Part shown: positions 18,185-25,627 of the stretch, one piece after another
How positions within the stretch are numbered: position 1 is the stretch's first letter
How the letters are laid out: the number at the start of each line of letters is the position of its first letter
Source of the DNA: Bacteroidales bacterium
Lineage (GTDB): Bacteria > Bacteroidota > Bacteroidia > Bacteroidales > DTU049
Assembly (NCBI GenBank): GCA_026418905.1
Contig: JAOAAK010000022.1
Coordinates: 29,010-93,009, forward strand
DNA length: 64,000 nt
Reading direction: 5' to 3'
Position numbers and translations under genes: made by a program
Notes under the pieces: generated by a model
What the model was told of the DNA's origin: nothing
What the model saw: the letters and a program-made list of their open reading frames with translations, nothing else
Databases searched by the model: none

Positions 18185-18879
18185 CTAAAAAGAAATACAA
18201 CTCTTTTTTTGTTGATCGATGGAAGAGAGGTGTTTTTCCATTCGATAACCTGTCGGGTTCGCGAAAAAGTATTTGCTGTTCCTGCTTCAACAGTAATTGA
18301 TATATAAATCTCGTCGGGAAGCCAGGTAAGCAAATTCTGAAACAATTGTTGATTACGATATGGTGCTTCGATAAAAATATGTGTGTATTTTTTTATATCT
18401 TTATGATGAACAAGCGATTGAATTAATTTTTTCAATTTTATGCGATCAATAGGTGGATAGCCGTGAAACATAAATTTTTGCCCATTTAATCCCGACGCAC
18501 AAAGAGCAGCTATGATGGAAGACTCATGAACCAAAGGTATCACATGATATTCATACCGATGAGCAAGCATAACCAAGTCTTTACCAGGATCTGCCACAGC
18601 AGGAACACCTACATCAGACATCATCCCTATATTGACTTTACTCTCAAGCCATTTCTGAAAAACAAGCTTGTTTTCAACAGCATTGACATTATGTTCATTA
18701 TAAACTAGAATTTCATAATCTTCCATTTTAAAATGACCTACTACATTCAGAAGAAAGTTTCTTAATCCTTTTTCACTTTCACAAACAAAGCATTTTACGT
18801 CCTTTAGAAAAGAAGGATAATTTTGTACACTAACCTCCCCAATATGCCTAGGAATCAGATACAAAGCTGGAAATGACAC
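18175..18879 (-). CDS. SAM-dependent methyltransferase, tetrapyrrole methylase/RsmI-like
   Basis: The protein has the tetrapyrrole-methylase fold seen in RsmI, the 16S rRNA C1402 2'-O-methyltransferase. Diagnostic pieces are LYLIPRHIGE at the start, MMSDVGVPAVADPGKDLV in the middle (the SDAGxPxIxDPG motif) and FHGYPP. It is a little shorter than RsmI (234 residues) and diverges at the N-terminus, so it is probably the Bacteroidota paralogue with an unconfirmed substrate. The start is GTG at 18879, chosen because the conserved strand begins within six residues. It lies 8 bases behind the phosphatase gene, in the same operon. Confidence 0.88.
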   Translation of the reverse strand: MSFPALYLIPRHIGEVSVQNYPSFLKDVKCFVCESEKGLRNFLLNVVGHFKMEDYEILVYNEHNVNAVENKLVFQKWLESKVNIGMMSDVGVPAVADPGKDLVMLAHRYEYHVIPLVHESSIIAALCASGLNGQKFMFHGYPPIDRIKLKKLIQSLVHHKDIKKYTHIFIEAPYRNQQLFQNLLTWLPDEIYISITVEAGTANTFSRTRQVIEWKNTSLPSINKKRVVFLFSYA

Positions 18880-18887
18880 TTTTAATA

Positions 18888-19349
18888 CTAATTTTCAAAT
18901 AATTCCAAGATCTTATCAGTTGCTTTATCCAAAGCTTCGAAAGTTTTTTCAAAGTCGTCACCTGTGCCATAGTAAGGATCAGGAATCGCCAAATTTTTAC
19001 CAGGATATACTAGATTCATGATATAATCAACTTTATTCTTTTGTTCATCATTTTTTGCCCTGCTTATGACATCATGATAATTCTGAGCATCCATGACAAA
19101 AATTTTATCAAATTTTTCAAAATCTTCAGGATGAAAAAGTCTTGCAACATGGTCGGTAATGTCATAACCATGCTTTTTCATGATTTCAATAGCTCTAGCA
19201 TCAGCAGGATCTCCAATATGATAGGGTTCAAAACCACACGAATCCACCTCTGAATCAAATTTTCCAATTCTCTTCAATTTATCCCTTAACAAACCTTTTG
19301 CCATTGGAGAACGGCAGATGTTCCCATAACAAACCATTAGGTACTTCAT
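18888..19349 (-). CDS. Low-molecular-weight protein-tyrosine phosphatase
   Basis: The P-loop MVCYGNICRSP gives the CX5R signature (Cys7 to Arg13), with Cys7 as nucleophile. The general-acid loop PDPYYG near residue 117 is intact, so an active cysteine phosphatase is expected. Length (153 residues) is normal. Substrates of this family in Bacteroidota are mostly unknown; tyrosine-phosphorylated envelope or capsule proteins are one possibility. Its -7 box ends 8 bases before the ATG. Confidence 0.95.
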   Translation of the reverse strand: MKYLMVCYGNICRSPMAKGLLRDKLKRIGKFDSEVDSCGFEPYHIGDPADARAIEIMKKHGYDITDHVARLFHPEDFEKFDKIFVMDAQNYHDVISRAKNDEQKNKVDYIMNLVYPGKNLAIPDPYYGTGDDFEKTFEALDKATDKILELFEN

Positions 19350-19357
19350 GTTTTTTA

Positions 19358-19365
19358 CAAAGTTA
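19358..19365 (-). promoter_or_regulatory. -7 promoter element of the phosphatase/methyltransferase unit
   Basis: TAACTTTG on the minus strand, exact consensus, 8 bases before the ATG. Confidence 0.6.
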
Positions 19366-19401
19366 GCAATTAAAAACTTTACGTATTATTATTTTTTTCT
19401 G

Positions 19402-19434
19402 GACTATTTTTAAATCTTTTGTTAAAAATAAGTC
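19402..19434. other. AT-rich hairpin in an intergenic region
   Basis: GACTATTTTTAA (19402-19413) pairs with TTAAAAATAAGTC (19422-19434) with one bulged A and an 8-base loop. No U-tract follows on either strand in the right place, so it is not a convincing terminator. Confidence 0.35.
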
Positions 19435-19537
19435 TAGCAAATCCATAATAAATACTTTTTTTTACAACCATTTTACTTGATGCATTCATCTAAAAATAAT
19501 TTTTACTTTGAATGTTTCTTTCAGGATAACTTTCTTC

Positions 19538-19861
19538 CTAAATAATTTGCGTGACAATTAATGTTTTTCGACAGACATAGTTACAATTAAATTTTATTTT
19601 GACATACGAAAGTATTCCTTTCATGTTTACGAGCATGCCTTTTTTATATTTTTTTCGCAAAAGTTCAGCCATGGCATTCCATGCCATGATGGAATATACT
19701 TCTCCGAATACGATCTTTTTATCTAACACGTCATCGATCTTTTTACCGACAAAAGATGAAATCGTCTCGCCACTAGCTAATCTCGTGCTGACAATAGGTG
19801 TCAAAATTTCTAACGAGATTTTGACTTCTTTTTCATTATTCATAAAAACATTGTTTTTCAT
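19538..19861 (-). CDS. SSB-like OB-fold protein, divergent
   Basis: The 107-residue protein has the spacing of a single-stranded-DNA-binding protein core: a strand region ISLEILTPIVSTRLASGET, then VYSIMAWNAMAELLRKKYKKG (matching the wF/A-W-xx-LAE-xx-yl-kKG part of SSB) and LVNMKGILSYVKI. It lacks the acidic C-terminal tail that recruits partners, and ends RKTLIVTQII. So it is either a specialised SSB paralogue or a decayed copy. The ATG at 19861 is preferred because the -7 box TATGTTTG lies immediately upstream and would overlap any longer start. It stands alone. Confidence 0.55.
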   Translation of the reverse strand: MKNNVFMNNEKEVKISLEILTPIVSTRLASGETISSFVGKKIDDVLDKKIVFGEVYSIMAWNAMAELLRKKYKKGMLVNMKGILSYVKIKFNCNYVCRKTLIVTQII

Positions 19862-19872
19862 AGTTTTTTTAG

Positions 19873-19880
19873 CAAACATA
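19873..19880 (-). promoter_or_regulatory. -7 promoter element of the SSB-like gene
   Basis: TATGTTTG on the minus strand. Its own ATG triplet lies in frame with the gene, but an initiation codon inside the -7 box is not usable, so it decides the start at 19861. Confidence 0.55.
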
Positions 19881-19982
19881 AAATTATACACTGGCCAAAC
19901 CAAGATATAATCAATTATACGCGAAAAAAAACGTTTACAATCGATTATAAACTCTTATAATACTGATAAACAATAAGCTTTA

Positions 19983-20603
19983 TTATTTCCTTCCAAAATC
20001 AGCTGGTATTTCACCCCATTTTTTTGTATTCCATTTCAATAAATTTAACTGACCCTGGTGATTATTTAACCAATTAAGAGCTTTTTCTATCAAACAAAAT
20101 ATTTGTTCGGTTTCCCTGTTTTTTTGTAAAGTAGTTTTTACTTCTTTGTTCAGAACCCATTTAATAGCAATATTAGAATCTGAATATACAGGAAGGGACA
20201 AACGTTTTTTTTCCATCCACGCAAAGGCATGAACTATAGCTAAAAATTCTCCAATGGAATTAGTAGCCAAAGGAAATGGACCACGATGAAAAATGATTTT
20301 TCCGCTATCTGTCATCACTCCCCGATATTCCATAGATCCCGGATTGCCTGAACACGCTGCATCTACACATATGCTGGGGATGATTGGACCTGAATCTTCG
20401 TGCTCTCCAACATTCGCTTTTTTATTTTTATAATTTTCATAACCCAATTCAAAAGCTCTCGAGGCTTCTTCAAAAGAATCAAATCCCTTGTAGAAAGCAC
20501 CGGAAAAGGATAATACTTGTTCTCGAGCTTCATCCCATGTACGGTAAATACCGGGCTTTTTACCTACCCATACAACATAGTATTTATGTTTTTGCTTCGA
20601 CAT
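19983..20603 (-). CDS. rnhA: Ribonuclease HI with N-terminal hybrid-binding domain
   Basis: RNase HI cuts the RNA strand of RNA-DNA hybrids. Residues 7-55 form the viroplasmin-like hybrid-binding domain (YYVVWVGKKPGIYRTWDEAR, KGFDSFEEASRAF). The catalytic domain follows with the DEDD set visible: Asp81 in CVDAACSGNPG, Glu119 in NSIGEFLAI, Asp142 in YSDSNIA and Asp202 in PADFGRK. I chose the ATG at 20603 (MSKQKHKYY), where the domain begins. The gene overlaps the end of coaE by 20 bases, so it closes the DUF1573-yajC-YbbR-coaE unit. Confidence 0.93.
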   Translation of the reverse strand: MSKQKHKYYVVWVGKKPGIYRTWDEAREQVLSFSGAFYKGFDSFEEASRAFELGYENYKNKKANVGEHEDSGPIIPSICVDAACSGNPGSMEYRGVMTDSGKIIFHRGPFPLATNSIGEFLAIVHAFAWMEKKRLSLPVYSDSNIAIKWVLNKEVKTTLQKNRETEQIFCLIEKALNWLNNHQGQLNLLKWNTKKWGEIPADFGRK

Positions 20604-21180
20604 ATATTTGCGCAAGGTATAATTGAACAAATTTTTCAAATTGCTTCAAAACAGAGTGCCTATGATCGTTTTTAAGAACAAAAACTTTAGAACTAAATCT
20701 ATCTTTTTGCAATTTGTTTCTCATTAAAAAATCTTTCTTAGTCATGAGAGGATTTCGATCTTTTACTCTTTCCCACCTAATTTTCAGTGGAGCTTTTACG
20801 AGTATTATTTGATCGCATATAATGTCCAATTCAATTTCGAATAACATTGCCGCATCGAGCACGATAAGACCCTTATCAATTTCTCCAATTAAATGAATTA
20901 TCCTTTCTTTTAAAACAGGATATAAAACATGATTAATAGCTTCATATACTACTTTAGATGTAAAATACTTAGCTGCAATCGTCTGAAAGTTGATTCCTCC
21001 ATTACCCGATAAAATTGGCTGTTGTAAAATGCTTTCAATTTTTTCTCTGATATCATTCCGATAATATAAGCTTTTGGCTTCTTTGTCTACATCTATGATA
21101 TGAGCATCGAGTAGCCTAAATAAACTAGCTACCAAAGATTTACCAGCTCCGATTTTTCCAGTAATTCCTATGACTCTCAT
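20584..21180 (-). CDS. coaE: Dephospho-CoA kinase
   Basis: CoaE phosphorylates dephospho-CoA in the last step of coenzyme A synthesis. The P-loop GKIGAGKS is at residues 8-15, followed by DAHIIDVDKEAKSLY (the DADxxxxxL-like motif) and the basic segment RWERVKDRNPLMTKKDF that closes over ATP. Length (198 residues) is normal. It starts with ATG inside the TGA of the YbbR gene (ATGA overlap). Confidence 0.95.
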   Translation of the reverse strand: MRVIGITGKIGAGKSLVASLFRLLDAHIIDVDKEAKSLYYRNDIREKIESILQQPILSGNGGINFQTIAAKYFTSKVVYEAINHVLYPVLKERIIHLIGEIDKGLIVLDAAMLFEIELDIICDQIILVKAPLKIRWERVKDRNPLMTKKDFLMRNKLQKDRFSSKVFVLKNDHRHSVLKQFEKFVQLYLAQIYVEAKT

Positions 21181-22052
21181 TTCAACTCTATCTGTGCTGG
21201 ATTAAAAACAACCTCTTTGAACAAAGATGGATTATTTAATCCAAACAATGCATGTCGATTATCGCTAATGTTAACAACAACTTTTATGCTATCCAACAAA
21301 TAATAAGGAGGTGCATAACCCTCTATCTGAACTGTACCCTCATATGTTTTTTGCTCATACTCAAAACGATAAAGTCTCTCTATTGAGAAATACCTATACA
21401 TACAAAAAGGAAAGGTTGCAAGGACATAAGATTGATTGGATTTAACATATCTTACGCCATACAAAAGCGGTAATGTGATACGTTTGACAGTACTTTGACA
21501 ACTTAGCTCATTCGAAAAATCTATTCTCAGCCATATAGAATCTAAGTGCTCTACTATTGAAGGTTTTCCTTCAACATAAATATAAGCAGGTTCAATTGCA
21601 GGTTGACCGCAAAGGAAACATCCTTTAACCTGATGATACACGACTGGAAGAATTAGTCGTATTTTTTTTCGTAGATAAAACGTGTCTCGAAGTGTTATGG
21701 TAGAATTAGATGTTAATGAAAATCCCTTTCCGAAAAGGGAATCTATTTTCTTTTGAAGCAATGTAGAATTAATCTTTACGAATAAAAGGTCCTGTTGTTT
21801 TTGCCAGGCCATCCCATCACCTTTAATATGTATATACAACGTATCGCTAAATAACATTCGCAACCATTCATAACCCTTAGCTGTAAAATCCAGTTGGACA
21901 ATCGTATCTTTGAAAAAGCGTATTTCTTCGTTATCGAAATTAACTTTCAAATACACTGGTACAGAAAAAACATATATACCTAATATCTTATTAGCAGCCC
22001 ACCACGTGATTGAAAAAAATAAAGCAATTAAGTAAAGTTTAAATACTTTCAC
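21177..22052 (-). CDS. YbbR-domain membrane-anchored protein
   Basis: One N-terminal membrane segment (residues 5-28, LYLIALFFSITWWAANKILG) anchors an extracytoplasmic part made of beta-strand-rich segments, as in YbbR/CdaR proteins (VPVYLKVNFDNEEIR, FFKDTIVQLDFTAKG, EGTVQIEGYAPPYY). The assignment rests mostly on the conserved Bacteroidota gene order yajC-ybbR-coaE and on overall shape, since YbbR repeats are weak in sequence. Start is GTG at 22052, overlapping the yajC stop by 4 bases (GTGA). In Firmicutes CdaR regulates diadenylate cyclase; whether that applies here is unknown. Confidence 0.75.
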   Translation of the reverse strand: MKVFKLYLIALFFSITWWAANKILGIYVFSVPVYLKVNFDNEEIRFFKDTIVQLDFTAKGYEWLRMLFSDTLYIHIKGDGMAWQKQQDLLFVKINSTLLQKKIDSLFGKGFSLTSNSTITLRDTFYLRKKIRLILPVVYHQVKGCFLCGQPAIEPAYIYVEGKPSIVEHLDSIWLRIDFSNELSCQSTVKRITLPLLYGVRYVKSNQSYVLATFPFCMYRYFSIERLYRFEYEQKTYEGTVQIEGYAPPYYLLDSIKVVVNISDNRHALFGLNNPSLFKEVVFNPAQIELK

Positions 22053-22384
22053 TGATTCAGTGAATGTTCTGTCCCTTTTTCCTGAAATTCAGATGCTATG
22101 GCATTCTTTTCAACTCGCAGGCGTGAACCTTCTGATTCTATAATAACGATGTTGTCTTTTACCTCGATGATTTTACCATGAATGCCACCGATAGTAATGA
22201 TTTTATCGCCTTTTTTAAGATTCTGCCGGAACTTCATCAATTCTCTGTTTCTTTTTGCCTGCGGTCGAATAAAAAAGAGCCAAAAAACAACAATAATCAA
22301 CAATAGCATGATCAGGGTTGTCCAAGCGCTTCCCTGTTGCCCCTGTTGCTGACCTGCCACCAAAAAAATACTAAATAAACTCAT
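22049..22384 (-). CDS. yajC: Sec translocase accessory subunit YajC
   Basis: YajC is a small inner-membrane partner of SecDF in protein export. A single membrane helix lies near residues 20-42 (AWTTLIMLLLIIVVFWLFFI), followed by the diagnostic RPQAKRNRELMKFRQNLKKG and GDKIITIGGIHGKIIEV. At 111 residues it is typical. It lies 11 bases behind the DUF1573 lipoprotein gene, an order common in Bacteroidota. Confidence 0.95.
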   Translation of the reverse strand: MSLFSIFLVAGQQQGQQGSAWTTLIMLLLIIVVFWLFFIRPQAKRNRELMKFRQNLKKGDKIITIGGIHGKIIEVKDNIVIIESEGSRLRVEKNAIASEFQEKGTEHSLNQ

Positions 22385-22395
22385 ATGTGTAGGTA

Positions 22396-22839
22396 TTAAG
22401 GTTTAATCACATTAGACTTTATGGTAAGAACCACTTCACTTGGTTCACAATTGGTCGATAAGGTCACTGTTTTGTAATTTTTCCCAACCCTTCCTTCACT
22501 GTTGAAAGTGACTTTGATATAAGAAGATTCACCAGGTTTAATAGGATTACGTGGATAATCAGAAACAGTACACCCACATGATGCTCTTTGACCACTAATA
22601 ATTAAGTCGGCATTGCCCGTATTTGTAAATTTAAAATTATATTCGACAATTTCACCTTCCATAATATCACCAAAATCATGTTCTGTTTTTTCAAAAGAAA
22701 TAATAGGTTTCTTATCCGAATTGTTTTCAGCAGAAGCGGTATTATTCACGACATTAGAAGGAAGCTGTTGATTTCCTTTTTGCTTGCATCCTAGAACCCC
22801 AAAAAACAAAAACCCTATGAATAAATAGTAGCGTACCAT
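22396..22839 (-). CDS. DUF1573 lipoprotein
   Basis: The signal peptide ends in a lipobox (FLFFGVLGC, Cys18 of the ATG-started protein), so it is lipidated. The mature part begins with a flexible Asn/Ser/Lys linker and then the DUF1573 Ig-like domain: ISFEKTEHDFGDIMEGEIVE, FKFTNTGNADLIISG, SCGCTVSDYPRNPIKPGES and VTFNSEGRVGKNYKTVTL. The function of DUF1573 is unknown; the domain is frequent in the Bacteroidota envelope. I placed the start at ATG 22839, since an upstream TTG would overlap the -7 box. Confidence 0.92.
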   Translation of the reverse strand: MVRYYLFIGFLFFGVLGCKQKGNQQLPSNVVNNTASAENNSDKKPIISFEKTEHDFGDIMEGEIVEYNFKFTNTGNADLIISGQRASCGCTVSDYPRNPIKPGESSYIKVTFNSEGRVGKNYKTVTLSTNCEPSEVVLTIKSNVIKP

Positions 22840-22848
22840 ATTTTTTTG

Positions 22849-22856
22849 CAAAAATA
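22849..22856 (-). promoter_or_regulatory. -7 promoter element of DUF1573-yajC-ybbR-coaE-rnhA
   Basis: TATTTTTG on the minus strand. It ends 9 bases before the ATG at 22839 and excludes the upstream TTG as start. Confidence 0.6.
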
Positions 22857-22863
22857 CATCCTT

Positions 22864-23574
22864 TTAAATTAATCTTTTGATGACTTTCAGACGATGCGTA
22901 TATATTTTTCTTTCAGAATGAAATATCCCTTCTTGATCCCAAAAATCTACTCTAACTTGACCAGATGCATGAATTATCTGATTAGACGAAATTATAATTC
23001 CTACGTGCACAATCCGATGTTCATGGTCCTCAAAAAAAGCTAAATCTCCTGGACATGCTTCTTGTGGAAAAAAGACTACCTCGCCATGCTGAGCTTGTTG
23101 CCATGCATCACGAGGCAACCAGTAACCTATAAAACTGAAAACTAACTGAACCAAACCTGAGCAATCCACACCGAAAATATTCTTTCCACCCCATCTGTAA
23201 GGTGCATACATGAAGCGAGAAGCAATGTCGGCTACATTTTTCAAAATTGATGGTTCTATACATTCACCATTTTCAATTTCGGAAAGATGTACGATAGATC
23301 CTAATAGTATTGTTTGCTTCGACAATTTTCTATTCACCGTTCCAGTTAAGGACCAGAGAATTCCTTTTTTTTCATTGACTTTTTCTTCCTCATACGAAGT
23401 TTTAGCAGAAATCCACCCTTCGTATGGATAGTCAACTGTTTGAATTCGTAGCCAATCGTTTTCTAATTCAACAATCCTGAAGCGATAACCATATAAAAGT
23501 TCATCAATTTGCTCAGAACGATGGGAAGGTTCTTTTCTAACGGGAACAATGCTTTCGAGAATTCTGTATATCAT
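22864..23574 (-). CDS. NlpC/P60 (C40) cell-wall peptidase
   Basis: NlpC/P60 enzymes cleave peptide bonds in peptidoglycan stems. Residues 5-60 and about 70-105 look like bacterial SH3 domains (ILESIVPVRKEPSHRSEQID, WLRIQTVDYPYEGWI). The catalytic domain carries Cys138 in FGVDCSGLVQ, His190 in HRIVHVGII and a third polar residue, His202, in IIHAS. No signal peptide is visible, which is unusual for a periplasmic enzyme. The ATG at 23574 overlaps the stop of the upstream WbqC gene (ATGA), which supports this start over a TTG ten codons upstream. Confidence 0.92.
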   Translation of the reverse strand: MIYRILESIVPVRKEPSHRSEQIDELLYGYRFRIVELENDWLRIQTVDYPYEGWISAKTSYEEEKVNEKKGILWSLTGTVNRKLSKQTILLGSIVHLSEIENGECIEPSILKNVADIASRFMYAPYRWGGKNIFGVDCSGLVQLVFSFIGYWLPRDAWQQAQHGEVVFFPQEACPGDLAFFEDHEHRIVHVGIIISSNQIIHASGQVRVDFWDQEGIFHSERKIYTHRLKVIKRLI

Positions 23575-24191
23575 AATAAACAACGCGTTTCCAAACCTAA
23601 ACAAAAAATGGTATCAAGAACACTCAAGCCATCTATAAAACCAAATTTTTCATAAAATGGCTGGTAATATGGCTTCTTCATACCCTTAAGTTGATGCTTC
23701 TTAAAAGCAGGCCTTAAATCATTATCATTTTTTTCATTTATAGGAATAAATTCATCAGCAAACTGAATTTTTGGATGCAAACCAAGCCACTTAAAAATGA
23801 GCTGATTGAACTCATAGTTAAATTCCCATAAAAAATTTTTTTTATTCTCAAAACAATGCCTTATTTCATCCCACACAAAAAGAAAAAAAGGTGCTTTTCC
23901 GTAGGCGGTCTGCATGGATCTTAAATGTTGTTGTACCCATGATTTACTATAATCTACCCGAATGGATATGGTTTTAGTATGATGACCATTAGGCTTAATG
24001 ACCGGTATAACTAACCGTTGAATTCCATTGGGAGAAAGAATGTAATATCTGTTACGTAACGACTGTTTGACATAGGTCTCATTTAAATCATAAACTATCG
24101 TATCAACTTGTTTGATAAGATGATAATAATAAAGAGGGGGTGCAACGAAAGTAGGAAGTATCAAACAATTATTGAAAGATCCCATATACAT
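23571..24191 (-). CDS. WbqC-like family protein
   Basis: The 206-residue protein fits the WbqC family: the N-terminal ILPTFVAPPLYYYHLIKQ, then YVKQSLRNRYYILSPNGIQR, LVIPVIKPNGHHTKTISIRV and HLRSMQTAYGKAPFFLF. Family members occur near O-antigen genes and in many Bacteroidota; their biochemical role is uncertain. The ATG at 24191 is used, but the ATG two codons further is possible. It overlaps the end of the membrane-protein gene upstream by 23 bases. Confidence 0.85.
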   Translation of the reverse strand: MYMGSFNNCLILPTFVAPPLYYYHLIKQVDTIVYDLNETYVKQSLRNRYYILSPNGIQRLVIPVIKPNGHHTKTISIRVDYSKSWVQQHLRSMQTAYGKAPFFLFVWDEIRHCFENKKNFLWEFNYEFNQLIFKWLGLHPKIQFADEFIPINEKNDNDLRPAFKKHQLKGMKKPYYQPFYEKFGFIDGLSVLDTIFCLGLETRCLL

Positions 24192-24495
24192 ATAGGCTAC
24201 ATAAGAAAAGGAAAAAGCTTATACGAACTCCCTTGATAATGTAATAAAGGAAAGGATATTTTTCCACAAATTGATATACCTGATAGTCTAACCACATCAC
24301 CAAAAAACCAGCAAAAAACAATAAAATTAAAAGTTCAACAGAAAAAGGAGGTTCGGATTTGAGCTGCAAAATGAGTAATGACAAAAAAGCAAAAGGAATG
24401 ACGGGAATTCGCTTATTGAATAAGCCAACAACAGAAAAAAGTAAAAAAATAAGACCAACAAGAACCCACAACCATTCGATGCTTTCAACTTCCAT
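24169..24495 (-). CDS. Small multi-pass membrane protein of unknown function
   Basis: The 108-residue protein has about four hydrophobic helices (WLWVLVGLIFLLFSVVGLF, IPFAFLSLLILQL, LLILLFFAGFLVMWL, SFFLFLCSLYVYGIF). I recognise no family. The start MEVESIEW at 24495 is preferred over an ATG five codons upstream, because that one lies within the -7 box TATGTTTG. It is the first gene of the unit membrane protein-WbqC-NlpC/P60. Confidence 0.7.
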   Translation of the reverse strand: MEVESIEWLWVLVGLIFLLFSVVGLFNKRIPVIPFAFLSLLILQLKSEPPFSVELLILLFFAGFLVMWLDYQVYQFVEKYPFLYYIIKGVRISFFLFLCSLYVYGIFQ

Positions 24496-24503
24496 TTTTT
24501 TTT

Positions 24504-24511
24504 CAAACATA
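24504..24511 (-). promoter_or_regulatory. -7 promoter element of the membrane protein-WbqC-NlpC unit
   Basis: TATGTTTG on the minus strand, 8 bases before the ATG at 24495. It decides the start of the gene. Confidence 0.55.
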
Positions 24512-24520
24512 CGAATTTTA

Positions 24521-24548
24521 AAAAAATAAAGCCATCTTACGATGGCTT
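24521..24548 (-). terminator. Rho-independent terminator behind groES
   Basis: AAGCCATC (24529-24536) pairs perfectly with GATGGCTT (24541-24548) around TTAC. On the minus strand the stem is followed by TTATTTTTTT. It separates groES from the next unit. Confidence 0.75.
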
Positions 24549-24570
24549 AAAAGAAAGAAAGGGTAAAAAT

Positions 24571-24855
24571 TTAGATGGCTTCTGTTTCCACTACCTTTGC
24601 CAGAATATCAGCATATGGAATAAGCAAGTATTTTTTTCCTTCAAATTCAATCTCTGTTCCACTGTATTTCTTAAAAACCACCGTATCACCTACACTAATC
24701 TCAAGATTGTCGATGTTACTAATAGCTACCACCTTAGCCATTATAGGCTTTTCTTTTGCAGTATCAGGAATAATGATACCACCGCTTGTCTTTTCTTCTT
24801 TTCTATCACTTAAATCCAGCAAAACATTCTGATTAATTGGCTGTAATTCTCTCAT
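24571..24855 (-). CDS. groES: Co-chaperonin GroES
   Basis: GroES caps the GroEL folding chamber. The sequence is typical: LQPINQNVLLDLSDRKEEKT, then the mobile loop SGGIIIPDTAKEKP, then VGDTVVFKKYSGTEIEFEGK and YLLIPYADILAKV. Length is 94 residues. Unusually, groEL does not follow; a terminator does. The gene lies 12 bases behind the thioredoxin-like/glutaredoxin gene and is probably transcribed with it. Either groEL is elsewhere or this is an additional GroES copy. Confidence 0.95.
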   Translation of the reverse strand: MRELQPINQNVLLDLSDRKEEKTSGGIIIPDTAKEKPIMAKVVAISNIDNLEISVGDTVVFKKYSGTEIEFEGKKYLLIPYADILAKVVETEAI

Positions 24856-24867
24856 GGCTATATATTT

Positions 24868-25449
24868 TTAAAGGTTCAACAATTGATCTATTCTTTTTTG
24901 ATCGAATCCAATTACCCATTCACCGTCAATTTCAGTCTGAGGTACTCCTTGCTGACCTGTTCTTTTTACAAGCTCCTCTGCAGCTCGTGGATCAGCAGCA
25001 ATGTTTATTTCTGTATACCGAACACCTTTTTTGTTCAAATATGACTTTAACCGATTACACCATGAACAAGATGGAGTAGTATAAATCGTAACACGCTTCT
25101 GAGGCTTTTCTTCAATATCATCAGGCTTAGGCTGAAATACGCTACCTTCAATAATATTTTTGAAAAATTCAACCCCATGACATCCTTTGAACATGTTCAT
25201 CATCTGACTTCCTTTAAAATGAAGAAGAACAGGAACTGTTTGAATCTGGTAGTAAGAATGAATATCACGAGTATTATTCACGTCGATGAAATAAAATTCT
25301 TTGTCTTGGTACTCTTTAATTGCTAGCTGATAATGTTCAAAAGCACAGTCACTTACTTCCGAACCTTTTTTTATCATCAAAACATAAGTCACCTGATTAG
25401 TTTTTAAGATCTCTTGTAATTCTTGCATTGAATTAATTTCCTTCATCAT
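24868..25449 (-). CDS. Thioredoxin-like domain fused to glutaredoxin
   Basis: Residues 1-105 form a thioredoxin fold (VTYVLMIKKGS, FYFIDVNNTRDIHSYYQIQT, cis-Pro motif TVPVLLHFKG), but the redox motif is reduced to a single cysteine, SDCA. Residues 119-193 are a classical glutaredoxin with dithiol motif Cys128-Ser-Trp-Cys131, cis-Pro motif GVPQTEIDG and GFDQKRIDQLL. So one protein may join a monothiol and a dithiol site for disulfide exchange in the cytosol; no signal peptide is present. The start is one of two adjacent ATGs (25449 or 25446). The gene leads groES. Confidence 0.85.
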   Translation of the reverse strand: MMKEINSMQELQEILKTNQVTYVLMIKKGSEVSDCAFEHYQLAIKEYQDKEFYFIDVNNTRDIHSYYQIQTVPVLLHFKGSQMMNMFKGCHGVEFFKNIIEGSVFQPKPDDIEEKPQKRVTIYTTPSCSWCNRLKSYLNKKGVRYTEINIAADPRAAEELVKRTGQQGVPQTEIDGEWVIGFDQKRIDQLLNL

Positions 25450-25470
25450 AAAGTTTTTACTTTTTTTTTT

Positions 25471-25478
25471 CAAAATTA
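25471..25478 (-). promoter_or_regulatory. -7 promoter element of the glutaredoxin-groES unit
   Basis: TAATTTTG on the minus strand, 21 bases before the ATG at 25449. It excludes the upstream extension of the frame. Confidence 0.5.
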
Positions 25479-25612
25479 TGCCAAACCGTAACAAAACACA
25501 CAACCAATTAATTATCAAATGATCACATTGTTTAAAATTCATTTTAGTTTGTCACAACTGGCAAAAATGTTGAAAAAATGTCATGCATGTACCATAAGAA
25601 TTGGACTTTTAA

Positions 25613-25620
25613 TATCTTTG
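25613..25620 (+). promoter_or_regulatory. -7 promoter element of the small protein-mutL unit
   Basis: TATCTTTG, exact consensus, ending 7 bases before the ATG at 25628. Confidence 0.6.
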
Positions 25621-25627
25621 TAAAAAA

